Assembly: GCA_003342895.1 (NCBI GenBank)
Contig: PTFA01000160.1
Span: forward strand, 379,388-443,387
DNA length: 64,000 bases
Direction: 5' to 3'
Source: Casuarius casuarius
Lineage: Eukaryota; Chordata; Aves; Casuariiformes; Casuariidae
Shown piece by piece: positions 25,201-40,200 of the stretch. Made by a program: the position numbers and the translations under genes. Under the pieces are notes generated by a model. The model was not told where the DNA came from. It made no database searches and saw only the letters and a program-made list of their open reading frames with translations. The first letter of the stretch is position 1, and each line of letters starts with the position of its first letter.

Positions 25201-28200
25201 GGGATAGGCTAGGCTTCCCCCCTCCCCGGTGATGTTCAAAAGAGAGTTTTCTGAATCTGCTTGAAAGCTATGTAACCATATGTTCTTGAGTTCCTCAGGC
25301 CGTTGTCTTTTTGCATACAGCTGTCTCTGCAGTTTTTGCATCTGCTATTATAACTAGATACTTTCATATAGACCCTGAAGAAAGATCCCTCAGATAATTT
25401 ATGCATCTATATGAAATTGAGTCTTCAGTGCAAACGATATGCAAAGCACTGACATGCTGACGTGTACAAAATGAAAAATACTTCTGCTCTGTGTTTGCCG
25501 TCACGTGAAGACTGGTGTCGTTCCCTCCCACACACACACACCCCTTGGCCAATATGACAGGGACAGACGAGCTTGAAACCAACTTTAAAGCAGAGCTTGA
25601 GTGGAACAAAGTATTTGAGTTGTGGATAATGGGGACATAGCAGCTTCAGAATGTAAAATCATATCAAAGTCTTTTTATATTAATGTAAACCTTTTACCAA
25701 AAGTTATGCCCTATGTTCTTGCTTGTTTAATATATAAACAAAGTTGAGTTAATATAGCCATCAAAATTTGCCATGAGTTTTTGCTTACATATTTATGCTA
25801 TATTGATATATTAAATAATGGTTATTATATAACATAATTTATGTATTAAATAGTATGTCATAATACCATGTAATGTAATATAGTTCTAGTTGTATATTTA
25901 GTTCAGTTGATGGACCAAAGAGCCCCCAAAACTGCTTCTAGAACAAATTGTATTCCGTGTAACAGAAACTTAGGTGACTTTTTTGTAATTTTTTTCTTCT
26001 ATTCAAAGTCTCTTAAAAATTACTAATAATACAGCTGACTCTGCAGTCGTATCACAGCTGAACTTTGTCATAGCATTTTGTGAGTGGGCACATTCTATTT
26101 CCCTTCAGACAAATATTTTCTGGTTGCTTTGCTTTATCTTTTGCTGAGGAGCTTTTCAAAATGTGCTTTTGGCATAAGTAATATTTCAACATCCGTAATT
26201 CCTTCTTGGCCAACTAGGAAATGCTACAGTGATTTCTTATAGCCAAACTAAACATGCTCTAAGAGAGGATCTTGAAGGAACTAGCAGGATAAAACATATG
26301 GTCAGCTTTTGTGTAAGTGCTTTCTTTAAATGCCTGAAAATACAAGTTCTTCATATTTTTAGTAACAGAGGGCTATGTAGATAACTTTAAATCGTTTAAA
26401 AACAGCTTTTACTTTGTCTCTCTTTTTTTTTTTTTTTTTTTTTTTACCAATTGCATAAGAAAAAATCAATTTTGCATCTCAGTTTTGTTTACCAGTGTCC
26501 ATTGAGAATGGCCCCCCCACACACTTGCATCCATAGATAATATTTTGTGCTGACTGCATTATCCATCTATATGTTGATACTAAAACACTGGAAAGCCTTG
26601 CCTTGTTGCATTTGTGATTTAAATGCAATTCAGAGGAGGTGGCAGATATAGAAGGAAGGAAGCATAAAGCTGAGGACTAATTTTAAACCAGTCTAGGAAA
26701 AAGGCTTGTCTTAATGGGACTTGATTGCTTTTGAAGTGTATTTCCTTTTAATAGTGAACATTTTTCTGTCATTGCTCTGTTTGTTTTCCTATCAAGTTGC
26801 TCCTACCTGATGTAATTTTTTGTATGAGGGAGAACAGAAAACAGTTGATTTGTCGTCAGCCTCAAATGGAATTTAATAAAATCTTGTTTGTTTCTGAGTC
26901 AGACTTCTCACTAGATACAGTCTGAAATCTTTGTAATCTTTTGGACTTCTGTATTGCAGTAAAAGAAACAGACCTGGGTATGACCAAGGTGGTTTTTCTG
27001 ATGGTCAACTCGGAGGCCTTTGGACCTAGAGTCAGAACTCTAGGTGTTGAAAACGTAATCCCTCAGATAGGCAAAACAGGCTGTAACCACAGACTGAACT
27101 TAGGTACTTCCAGGTGGCAAAGAATTGGTATAGATGTTTTGTATCTGTAAAGTTATGTACCCTACCTGTAGAAAACATGCTGGAGACTTCAGCCTCTGCT
27201 TGTCTCTTCGAAATGTATAAAGATGAGGCTAAATGGGCATTGTTTTGCTTCAGTGTCATTGTTTCGTATGTCTTTGTGAATCCCACTCTGTTGTTGAAAC
27301 CTGTGTTCTGTCCTAAGTCCTTTCTCAGTTTAAGATTTAGATGTGCATTATTCTGCAACACCGTAATGTGTGTTAAGTCTACTGTAGAAAAGGTGATATA
27401 CTGAGACATTAATATACTTCAAGCTGATGGAATTAGAATCTAGAAGGAGCCTATGTATTGCCAGTTTAGGGCAAGAAGCGTGCATGTGCATACATATGCA
27501 TGCACAGTCTTCTCTGCATGGTAGAACATTAGCATCTTTTTATCCTGGAGTTCAGGCACACAAACAGGTTCCTTGTCTGAATTCTCTTAGCCCGTGGCAA
27601 ACATGAAGTATTTTGACATTTGAGTTGGGTTAAGATCATAGTGCATGACAGCAGAGCTAACTTGTAATACTTTGTACTTGCCATAGGCTAAGAATGCGTA
27701 TGCAGATATGTACCAGAAATCAGATGACATGCAGTAACTTGTACATACGATAGCACTGTCAATCTGGATGTGTTCTAAAACAGGTTTCCTAACTGTAATT
27801 ACAAGCAGACTAGGAATTACACCATGATCAATTCACATTACTTGCTTAAAAGAATGTGTGTGTGTGTATGAATATACATATAATACGTAAATTCTAGATT
27901 GCTTAACCCTTCAGTGTGTGAGGCTCAGTTTTTTAAAACTGACTGCCTAAAACTCTGATTTCTTCCAGTAATGTATGCCAGGTTTCTGCTGGTTGGGATT
28001 CACTTCCATGTGTGTATCCCTGATTACCAGACTGTACATGTAAACTAGGGAATAAGTAGTCTTTATTACATGTACAATATTTACAAGATTATTCTGTACT
28101 GACTGCATTTCTTATGTTCCATGACAGGTGGTAGAAGAAAATGGGGTTCGTAAAGTGGTGGTATTGCCGCACTCGGCTGAATTCCACCCTTCCATGCATC

Positions 28201-31200
28201 CTCCTCCTCCTCCTCCTCCCCATGTGCCACATTACATGCATCATCACCACGCTCTGCTTCCCCACCCACCTCACCCAGTGTACCCCCCCGTTCCTGGGAC
28301 AGGAGAGCTGCCACCACAGTTCATTCACCAGCATCCACCGCCACATGTTTTTCAAGAACAAGGTGAGACTGCCGGTGTTGTTTTAATTAACGAGGCAGCT
28401 TTTTGCTCGGTGCATCTAGATTGAGAGCAAGAGACCAAAGCTCTGTTGTTAGCTCTTTCACGCATTTTCTGTGATGTTGGGCTAGTTATTAACCTCTCCA
28501 AACCTTACTCACCATATGGTTTATGGTATATGCTTAAAATACAGCATTGCGTATAACGCATCATGGAGTCTGGTCTGAAGGCCCTCTATATGTGCAAAAT
28601 ATCGCTGTATAAATTTTAAATCTGTTGCTGTTCTAAGGATGCAATGCAAGCATGGTAGTTAGAAATTTTCTGATACTGTGTATATTTTTAATGGATCCTT
28701 ACTTTTGGTACTGTAAATGCCATAATAATTGCACATACCTTTCTGTAAAATTGCACACTCTGAAACTGTTCTGCTTTGTCACAGCCTTGAGGTGAAGTTT
28801 TTTGAAAAGGCACTTACTTTTGATGTGTGAATGTATTTTTTGCTGGACAGAATCCAAATACCACTGGAAAGAAAATAGAAAGGAATAACATACATACAAC
28901 AAGAACTTACCCAGTCATCCATGTTGGAGAATGAAATGCAAGTCCATTCCATATTTAAAAACTGAAGGAAGCATTACTTCACTGGAGGACTGGGAGCATT
29001 GCTTACTTAAAGCAGGCTATAAGCCTGGTTATATACACAAGCATTTAACACAAAAAGAACTTAGACTATGGAAAAGCATTCTTTGTCTCTCTATCAAGCT
29101 TAAATTGGTAACTAAGCTATTTTGGCCAACGTCTAGGGTAAAATAGTCACTCACACCTAAGTTACATTTTAAAAGGATAGTGTGGATCCTAAACTTGCTC
29201 ACACTCTCTTGAAAATGTGACTATATGGTTGTAGTGGGGAAGGAAGGCAACTGTAAGATACAGTCTTGACCAGCTAACAAAGAAGGAAAGGTCTGAAATA
29301 CTAAATTAGAAAAAACAGAAAATCTAAGCTCATGAAGTAATCAAAAATAATATATAAAAATAGATTCATTAATTTGGATACGGTTTAAATAGAAGGAGAA
29401 AAGAGTTAAATTAATGAAAATTTTTCTTGCAGATATTCTTATGTATTTTAATATAGTATTTAACATTGATCACATTTCTAAACAAGGAATAAACAAACTT
29501 TGAACTGCCTTTCTTTTCCTGCTACCTGATCTTTATGTTCATGCATTAATCAGCCCAGTTCAGAAACTCTGTATCAGGTGAGATCCCTTCAGTCTAGTGA
29601 TGCTCTGACAGTCAGCAGTATGAAATGTGCCTGTTTCTTGTCTGTTCCCTGCTGCCCAGAGACATCTGAATATCACCAGTGAAACTTATGAGGACTTCAC
29701 ATAGTTTCAGCTCGGTGCAGCTGTGAGCCACTGCAGCTCTGTGCATCTGACTGACAAAACACTGTGAAATTGCATGTTTTTTCAAGTTCTGGTTTTATCG
29801 TAGTCATTCTTCTAACTTCAGAACATTTCTCAGTTGTTGAATAAAGTGTACCGAATAATGAAGTAAGTTCTCCTTTGCTTTATAGAACCTCGTTCTCATG
29901 GAAGGACAAACTTTATTCAGCGAGATGAAAGGAGTCTTAAAATGCAAGAACATCTGAAGAAAAGACTAAAAGACAGACAAGCGAGTGGTCATACTAACAA
30001 TAAACTTAACAGTCCTCCTTCTTCGCCACATAAAATTAATAATTCTTCCAATACAACTATTCAGAATGGAAACGGGAAGGGACAGCAAGTGGCAGGAGGT
30101 CCGCTGAAGCAGAAACAAATAGGAAAAACAAAGAGCAGTCCAGATGCAGAGATAGGAGGTAGGTTGCACTGAAAGGAGTAAAAAACACTAGATTCTTTTG
30201 CAACAGAAGATCCTGTAAATTCATTGCAAAATAGTTTCTGAAAAAAATTGCATTTATAAGTTTCTTAGGCTATTCAGGATTAGCAAAAGCCTGAAATACT
30301 TTTCATTGTGTTTAGATTTTTTTTTTTCTTTCCTTGAGAGATAATAGCAATGTCAAGCTTGGTCGTCTTGAATTTTATCAAGCAAGGTCTTTGGAAAGAT
30401 TTACGAGCATGTTTAAGTATAAGCTCATAAAATGTAAAGTGGTAGGATATCTTGCTAAAAATTAGTTCTCTAAAGTGTCAATTAGCTCTTGAATTACGAG
30501 GTACTAAAAGCAGTTCATAATCGCATCATCAAGAATTCCACTCCCTCTCCCTCTGTTACTCAGTGTTCAATTAAAAAGAAAAAAATCAATAGTTTTTCAA
30601 TCACCCCATCCAAGGAAGCTTAATACAAACCTAGAAAATACTCTTTCCTTTTTAATCTTTCAGATTCCTGTAAATTACAAACAGACTATGCTTTATTGAT
30701 AGTTTATCACTCTCTTTTCAGCCATCACTTTCTACTAATTTAGAAACAACCTGGGAAGGGAAGAATGTTTTATCTGTGCTGTGAAAGTACTCTTCATACT
30801 TTTCACAGATGTAAGATAGGGAATTTTTCAGGAACACATTCTATTATTATTCATACATACATACTTTCAAACTTCTTGATTGCTGTTATTGTGAGAGATA
30901 ATGTTTGATTATATTTAATCTATGTGTCTTTGTCTTTATCTTGGCCTTTTTTATCTAAAATCAATAGACCTACCTTTTTTCCAATGTTTCTGTCTTTCTG
31001 TGCCTCTTTTTTACCCCTCTTTAAACCTCTTATTTACTGCTATGCCTTTTCTAATCTGGAATTCTGACCGATAGTCCAAGTGAGGGTGGCGAGCTGTGAA
31101 TATTTACCAAAATGACTTTTGATTTCATTCTTTGCATTAACTTTTCAGATATATAGGAGTTATTTAAAACTTCAAGTAATGAGAAGGTTTGAGCATTAAA

Positions 31201-34200
31201 CAGTCTTTTTTCAAGATACTGTTTGATCAGTTGTAATTTCAGCTCAGCACATTATTTTGCTCAAATTAATCTTTGAGCTTTTTAATAGCTTGCTCCTTTT
31301 TACTTGCATGTACTAAAATACCTTGTGTACAATATCTGTCTTTCATATTGTTTTTGAAACAATATTTCTGAAATGCAAACAGTTTCTTATAATTCCTTAA
31401 AAGAGTTATGCATCTCTTAGTTGTGTGTGTATGTGCGTCTCAAAAAGTAGGTGCTCTTGTTAGGCTGCAAGGTCTGCTCCTCATCTGTTTCATTACTGTA
31501 TTTAACACCTCAGAGCAGGAAGGCAGAAATCTGATTTTGTATTTGGGGAAGTAAATAGAGGTGGAAGTTCTTATCTAACTTGTTTCAAGGACTAAAAATA
31601 TACTCGATTAAAGATTTGTCTTAATATAGGCTTGTTTTTTAAAAAAAAAAACGATTTCAGTTTTTCTTTAATATCCAGAATTGTTGAACATATAGACAGG
31701 AGATATTTTTAGTGTAGTTTTGATCAGGCTTTTTTCCAAATTTGACCAAGGAAAATGGCTTGCAATGGAAATAAAAAAAAAAAAAAAAAAGCACATACAA
31801 TGGAGGTATAAAATCTTACTGTCAGTTTTTAACACCTTTAATTTTCTGAGGAATATTTTCATGTTATCAAAGAAAATCCACTTATGCTCCAAATAGGAAA
31901 ATATACCCTTTGTGCAGGATGTACTAAAAGAGTTTTTGTAACACTGTTAGTTTTGGATAGTTCATGTTTCTACCCATCATGCAGCCAAAACAAATAGGGG
32001 AAATGAACTTTGCACAATAAGTACTATTGTTAAACTCCTAATGAAGCGAACTCCATCTTGTGGTGGCACTTTCGTAACAGACTGATTTACTTTTGGCGAT
32101 TTTCTGTAATCTGTTTTGTATTTGAATTTTCAGAATCGGACACAGAATCCAAGAAATATGATATCCACTTGAGCATTGGCAAGCCAGTAGTAAGTATTAT
32201 CCTTAAAATACTGTTCTTGTCTATGTATATACTCTCTGTGAAATAACATGCATCTCTCTCATTGATTCTTTTTTTTGTGGTTCATTTTTTAATGGAGAAA
32301 ATGTATTTTAGTTGTTAGAGGTTATAGCTGGGAAAGGGCAGTTATGATGTAGAAGCTCACTTTTTCTCAGCTCTCTGAAATGGTCCACCTGGCTCAGTTT
32401 CCTAGTCTTTAAGGCAAGAGTATTACCATGATTGAAGTTGTCTAGTGTGGCTTTAGTACCTTGCAAACAAAGGGCCTGGTAAGCTAATGGAAATCTGTCT
32501 GCTCTGAGTCTTTGAACCATCCTTCATTCAGCCTAGAGGATTTAAGAATGTTGATATAGAATTTACAAAAATAGTTCATCATTTTCATATTATGTTTAGA
32601 AATTGGAGTAAATATTTGAGTATTAGCAGAATATTTAGGAAGCTGGAGTCTTGTGGTGACATTCATTTAAATATCTAAAGCCTAAAATTGCTCTGATTTT
32701 TGATCTTGAACATGCTTAATGAAACTCCTCCTTGCATCACCTGTACAGTAAGCGTGGGTTGCATTCTTTTGCTCCAGCCTTCCAGCCATTCTTTGTTATG
32801 GTAGTGTTTTTCCATTGCTGTTTCTGCCATCTGTACTTATTGCCAACAGAAGGCTGCATTGGCTTTATGTCACAGAAAATTTGCAGTATGGGAATTAAAT
32901 GGTGAAAAAGCTTAGGTCAGAAATCTTAGTACTTAAAAATTTGAGCCGCTTAGTATCTTCTAAGTCAGTGGTTAAATTTTAAGATTAAGTGAGGGAGTTG
33001 TAATAGAATTAGAAAGGCCATCTGATTGTGCCCAAATGTAGATCTTGTGCCAGTGTTGAAGACTGCAAATGTGAAAATTTGCTCTGAGTCCTACAAACAG
33101 TGCAGGTGAAATAGAAATTTCTCTTCATATACTGAGACAATGTTATGCGTCGTTAGTCAGATTATTTGTCTAATGCTTGAAGGCAAATCTGTTAATATGA
33201 TATTTCAGAAATGAGAACAGAACATTAATTTATATTCAAATAATGACTCAATATTTCCACTGTGAAGATAAAGAATTCCTCCAGTGAGGAACTTCATGGG
33301 CAAACTAGCAACACCATGTTATTGACTAATATACCTTTTATTACAGAAAGCAAACTTACTTGCATTATTTATGCTTTTAATAGGTTTCTGATATACAAGC
33401 AAGATCAGCCGTTCTGTCCTGGAATCTCCCAGTTAGTTCACAGAATGGAGAGAGCCATAGTCATAGTCCAGCAGCATTTACATTTGAAGTAGCAATATCC
33501 AACAGTGGTAAAAATGGAAAATTTAAATCTGTCTATGTGTAAGTTTAGTTTCTTCATTTAAGCACAATACTGATGTTTAAAAACATTAACCAATCAGCAA
33601 TCTCTTTATCAGGAGCTGTTTTTTGACTTGCAGACCTACCTACTTCACATGAAATAAATTTTAAGTAATATCAGTAAGAGTTACATGGACAATGGAAAAC
33701 ATTGAAAATTAAATGTACGCTACACGGCTTTGCTTTTCAAAAAGCTTTAAAGTATAAGGAAGAGCTGTAACTCTTTTTTTTTTTTTTTTCCTTTTCACAG
33801 TGGGGAAGAATTAACAATTACACTTCCTGATCTCAGACCAGCAACTGATTACCATGCCAGGTATGTTTCTGGAAATGGAAAACTTAATGTCGTTGTTCAT
33901 GTTAATAATTGAATCATTTCAGCTTCCTGAAAAAGATGTAATCACAGATGGTTTGGGGAATATTCTGTGTACAATATCATAGCTATGTACATTACGGTTG
34001 CCATCTAAATTCCTACTTATATGCTAGTTACATAAAAATGCCCATCTCATGTTCTTCAGCTTTCTTCGCTGCCATCTTTCCTTGTTTCTCCAAAATGCAA
34101 ACTTCACAATATCCTCTGTTGGTATTCTTAGAAAGACAAGTTTGAACTCAGTGGAAGGGATTCTTAGAGGCCAAAGACAGCAGCAGATAAAATAATTTAG

Positions 34201-37200
34201 ACTTCAACAAGGATCTGGGAGTTTGACTTCTGAGCTCGATTGTAAGGATGCTTCTCTAAACTGCAAGCCTCTGTAGCAGTGCAAGGAGGGAAGTGGAAGC
34301 TGGTTGAAATGGGGGTGGAAACAAAGGAACAAGACATGCGAGATTCAAGAATAGTCATGCAGAGTTCTTGAGCTCACCGGAGTAAATAAATACCTCCTCC
34401 AGTAATGCTTAGCTGGTCAGAAAGAGGGCAAGAAGCTGGTTAAAGAAACCAGGGGAACATTGTGATCCAGCAGTAGAAGAGAGAGCCTCAATGCTTGGGC
34501 ACAGGAGGAGGCGAGTTTTAAGATTTATTGAAGCAAAACCCTATTCTTACAAACTGCAAAACATGTCTTAGTGTGCCAAATACTCAGCACAGCTCCACTT
34601 GTGCAGTACAGTGTGTGTTTGGTTCATGGTGTTACCTTCCACGTAGGCCGACGTTCTTTTACCTGCAACTCATTTGAGAAGACAGACAGTATTTCTCACC
34701 TTTCTGAAAAATTAGTGAAGTCATTGCTCATCAAAAACAAATGCAAATGAGCGTGACTGTTTTAGAGATTGTCACATTTGAACAATTATATATTGATACA
34801 TGCTGTGACTTTATTGCCTGAACAGCTCATTTAGTTTGTTTTAGCTTCTGTACACTCGTACGAGTAAGTGTCGTCTATATTTGAATCAGAAGGTCTTTTA
34901 GCAAAAGGTTAATTTCAAGTCAGGTACTCTGTCTCATTCGTTTGGTAACATTTGTTCTAATTTTCATCATGCCCTCTTTATTTCATCACTAAAATATCAT
35001 TACTGTGATGAAATAAAATGCAGTCTGCCTTCTCACTGTGATGACTAGGAAAGAGCACTTGTGTGAATAATCTTGCTATTGTTTCTTGCAAACCTGTGTG
35101 AAGGGGACTTGTGTTTTTGTCAGCTGTCAAAGCAGTACGAACAATAGAAAGGATTCTTTGGTTGTTAGTACATTTTGAAAAGGAAAAAAGTAATTGTAAA
35201 GTTAATGAAAGATGCCAAATGGACAGTCTTCAAGATTAATAGATTTAACCATGTGAACTCCATCACGCTATTCTGTCAGCATGCCCCTGTCTTCTTGAAC
35301 TTGAAATGGATAATAGTGTTTCTTATGGCGTAAACATACTGGAAGTTGGAGTGAGATCATAAACTCCTTGTTTATTATCTGCTCCTGAAAGAAAGGCATG
35401 ATACTGTCAGCTTTTGGAACCAATGATTTGAAAGAATGATTGGGTACTTCCTTACAGTAACTGGAGCAGTCTGGTCTTTTTTCTTTCACTGCTACCTGCA
35501 GTTAAACACATTTCTAGAACTGACAGCTCTTTCCTTAAATTTTCAGTTGCTAATGCATTAACAGTGTACTCTAATTAATTGTCCTTTGTTCAGAGTTTCA
35601 GCAACCAGCAGTTCCATAAAAGAATCTGTTTCAGAATTAGTGAGTTTCACTACAGAAAGTTGTGAGCCAGACTCTCCAGCTGCACCCAAGCTAATTAACA
35701 GAACCAAGAACAGCCTGAGTTTGCAGTGGAAGGTAAGTAATCTGATATATTCATGTGTGATATGTTTACATTTACTTTGTCAATAATTTATTATTTCTTT
35801 CAGATGTTTGCTTTTGCTCAGTGAAGATTGATAACAGAAATCACGATTGCTGCTTCTTTCTTTTCTTGCTGCTTATTCAGTTTCTCTCATATGAATTTAG
35901 TATAAGAGCTGGCAGCAGGTCTCCCTAACTATAGACTATCCAGGAGGAAAGGTTTTTTTGCTAAAATGGTAGCATATGAAAGGATACAGCATTAGTATTT
36001 TTGCTTAGGGTTCCTGCATGGTAAATATATATGGCTTAAAGTTATCATTCAGAGTTCTCATAATTATTCTAAGTAACTCTTTATGAATTCCTTTTGGCTA
36101 GCTTGAAGATTAACTTTTGAATCTATTTTTTACATATTTACAGTACAGTCTGTGAAGACTTTGTGGTAACTGTGTATTCTTGTCTTTTCATATTTTTCTT
36201 ATAACTATGCATATATCTGGAAAATGATTTTTAGACAAATATGACATTAATTAGTAAATTATTTATGTAATCTGTGCCCAACAGTATGGTAAGTTTCCAA
36301 TTCATATGTTGTAGCAAGTAGAAATATTGCTTACTTGAATGCTTACACTGCTCAAACAGAGAACTGGTAAATACCAAATGCAAGGACACAAGGAAAAACT
36401 AGGAATAAAATTTCATAAAATGAAACTATAAGTAAGTTTATATTCTAAGCTATCAGAATTAATAGAATCACTATAGTAGCCCAGAGAACCATCAGGAAGG
36501 AGGAATTAAATTAGTTGCTAGTTTTTACCCTCTCTAGCTCACTTTACTGAGCACATCTGTGCCCGCAATAGTCTCAAATTATCACAAGTGTGTGGAAGAG
36601 GGCTGTTCTGTATGCATAGCGCAGATGCCTTTCAGCTGTACGCTGACTTTAAATATATGGCTTTAAAAGGCAGTTGGAATATGTTACATTCAATTATTAA
36701 AACGTTTTGTGAATATATGTAAAAATGTATGTGAAATGCAACGATTTGATTTTAACTGTTTTTATTGTTTCTTTATTTTCAGTCCTCAAATGACAATGGT
36801 TCCAAAATAACTAATTTTCTTTTAGAATGGGATGAGGTAAGCCCTTTTCTAGTGTAAAAAAAAAAAAAAATCGTAATAACATCTGCAGGCCAATTATGTT
36901 TAAAAATACTTTTTGCTTGGGTACGTCATCCTTATTTTTATTGCAACTGTCCAGATAGTTTTAAAGGGACTAGCCAAATCAAAATCTTGAATCAGATTGC
37001 TAGTACAGCAGTGATTCAGGTAGAGAATCCCTTCAGAACCTCTGAGAGGATAGTTAAAACTCCTTAATCTTATTCTCGTCATTCATAATGTCATTAATTC
37101 CCATACTGTTTAAATGGATGAGTATTTGGCTTGTGTCTGCAGTAGCTGTCACAAATATCACTGAAATCTTGAAGTTCTTACTCAAATATATTCTGAAGTG

Positions 37201-40200
37201 ATGATAAACTTCAGAAGGTTTTTTTTTATTATTATTTTGGGTGAGGGAGGTTGTGCCATAATTTGGACAAGCAGCAAATGGAGCTTGTTTGCTTATTGCT
37301 AATTTAGAAAATCCTGTAGTTTCATAGCAAGCCATTCTGTGAGGTTTTCAGGAGGTCCTCTATATTCCCAGCCCTCTAACCAGGAATCCTAGGTCAGGAG
37401 TCATCCATCTCTTCGCCTTGGTAGCTCATTCATTGGCAGGTGATGATGTACAAAATGCTTGGTGGCAGAGCCTCAGTTGCAGTTATTACATTTTTTTGTC
37501 AAATGTCCAGCACAGAAACATCAGATACTTTGTTTCTCATTCAAAATGTGATTTTACTGTCAGCAATACTCAGGATGACTGTGGTAACTTTCACTTCTTA
37601 CTTTTTTTTTTTTTTTTTTTTTTTATTTTTTTTTTTTTTTCCCTTATTATCATTAAATTGGTGAAGTGAAATTTAGGAAAAGTTAGAGATGAAAGGGTTG
37701 ATCTTAACAGGGAGCGTACAGTCCCTCTGTACAGTATTCAGGTTTTTTTTCATTTCTTTAAAGGGAAAGAACGGACCCTTCAGAGAATGCTACTATGGGC
37801 ATCTGAAGCAGTATAAACTTACAAAACTGTCTCCTTCTACAAAATATTCACTCAGATTAGCTGCTAAAAATGATATTGGAATGAGGTAATGAACACAATA
37901 TATCATGTGATTTATTTTCTCATCAACTACTTCTATTGCTGTTAACATTTTTATAAATATACTTTTCCAGTGGGTTTAGTGAGACAGTGGCATATTATAC
38001 AGCAGGAATTGTCCCGCCACCCCCATCGCCCCCTCTACTCGTTGAAGCAGGAGTGACCTGGCTGTCATTAAAATGGAGCCCACCTAATGGGGTGTCTTCA
38101 GATGACTCTCTGACTTACAGTTTAGACATGGAAGAAGAAAGTTCTGTAAGTACTGGGTTTGTTTTATATATGTCAAAGCCTGATATGCAGTCAGGCTTAA
38201 ATAAAAATGTAATCCTGTATTTTTACTTCCAAATGAAATAAGAAAAAATACTGCACTAGAATCGCAACAGTTGGCAAGCACTGCATATATTCATAAAATA
38301 AAATGAAGATGAAGTTCTATAAATGAGCTAAAAAATCCTGATCTTTCATACTTTTTTGTTTTATCAAGGAAAATTAATGACTCCATTTGTTCTTATTTAT
38401 TCTGCTTTACAGGGTTATGGTTTCCAACCACAGTACAATGGAGATGAACTCTCTTGCACTTTAAGAAATCTTAGGAGGAGTACTTCCTATAAGTTTAGGG
38501 TTTGTACTGTATTTTGCTTCTAATTTAATTATGACTGTATATTTCTGGAATTTTAGCATTTTCATGAAGTGAAAGCCTTTTTCTGTGGAGACTAGTTTAT
38601 CCACAGTAATTTTGGAGTTATACTTTTTGGTGAATTGTATTATAAAGTAGAGGGTTTTTTCTGCATGAGCTAATTTTGTTTTCCTTTTAAATTGTTGCCT
38701 TTCCTTTTTTTTTTGCATGGAAGAATTTTGTAAATCGCCAAGATACTGTTTGTCATTCAATCAAGCATTTGTTTTGTATTCTGTTCATTCCTGAAACAGC
38801 TCTTTGCCTACAACAGTGAAGGAAAAAGTAATCCTAGTGAGGTAGTAGAACACAGCACCAATCCTGACAAACCAGGACCTCCAAGTAAACCCACTGTGAA
38901 GGGAAAGATCCATTCGCACAGTGTGAAAGTTACATGGGGTAGGTTAACTTTTGTTGGTGTTGTCTTTGAGTAGTTCTCATAGTTTTGGATATGTACAATC
39001 AGTAAACAGAGGTAAAATTTTTAGGCTAATTATTTGTCTCTTCAGAGATCGTTATTCTAGGAGAAATATTTAGCATTACAAAAAAGTTGCAACTCTGTTT
39101 TACAGCTAGTCTTGTTATTGTGTGTGTGTGTGTGTGTGTGTGTTTTTATATATATATATATATATAAGAAGCAGTGGTGTTCTTTATTCATTTAAAAAAG
39201 CATTCAGTGCTATTGGCTGTTTTAATGGCCTTGAATTTACTGTGACACTTAAATAATTTTCATGTGTTTTTAAAATATAAAAGTTTATACCTGAAGTCAG
39301 CAGGTCTATTTCATACTCTTCCTCCTGGCATCATCACAATTAGTAATAGAAAAAAAATATTGATCTGGAAAACACCTTGTGAATATATAAGTATGGTCAT
39401 AAAATTAAAACTTGAAGGTAGATTAAATTTTATATTGCAGTTTCTGTTTCAATTGAATTTTCTACATGAATGTTCTCTGAAAATGTAGATTACAAAACAG
39501 TGCATTATCTTCTGTAACTTACTTTAAGATACTGCTTTCTTTCAGAACCACCCAAAGATAATGGAGGATCAGACATTTCTAAGTATTTCTTAGAAATTTC
39601 AGAAACTTTAGTTGGTAAGCAATCATCTTCAAGTACTAATTCAGCTTATGGCTGGTATCTAAATATCTGCATTATTCATTGCTGTAGCAATTATTGTACT
39701 GTTTTGCATGGCTATATGTCTGTTGTACATGGTATTTCTTTACATATTTGATCCTTTAGTTTTGATTCTGTGGCTTGATTATTTTCATAATTAATAATTC
39801 TGTGAGAGAATTTTCAATGGCCCTCCCCCCACCCTCCACCCCCCCCCAAATTTCCCAATATGGAATAGTGTCTTTCTTTCCTTAGGAAGTAAATGGGAAA
39901 ACATATACAGTGGTCCCCAGAGAGAACATGTATGTGACCATCTCAAGCCTGGTACTTCATACAGAATGAGAGTTTACTGCATCAGTAAAGGTGGTGAAAG
40001 CCAGGTGAGAAAAGATAGATAAATTTGGTCCTGAAAGGTGTTTTTTTATCTGTGTTTTAGTGAAATGTTGTTTTGTGTTTCCACTCCTATATTATTGCTA
40101 GGTTTCTGATGTTCTGACTGTTACGACATCAGCTGTTCCTCCTGGACCATGTCATGCTCCATGCCTGGCAGGCAAAGCTAAGCCCAAGGAAATCACTTTA

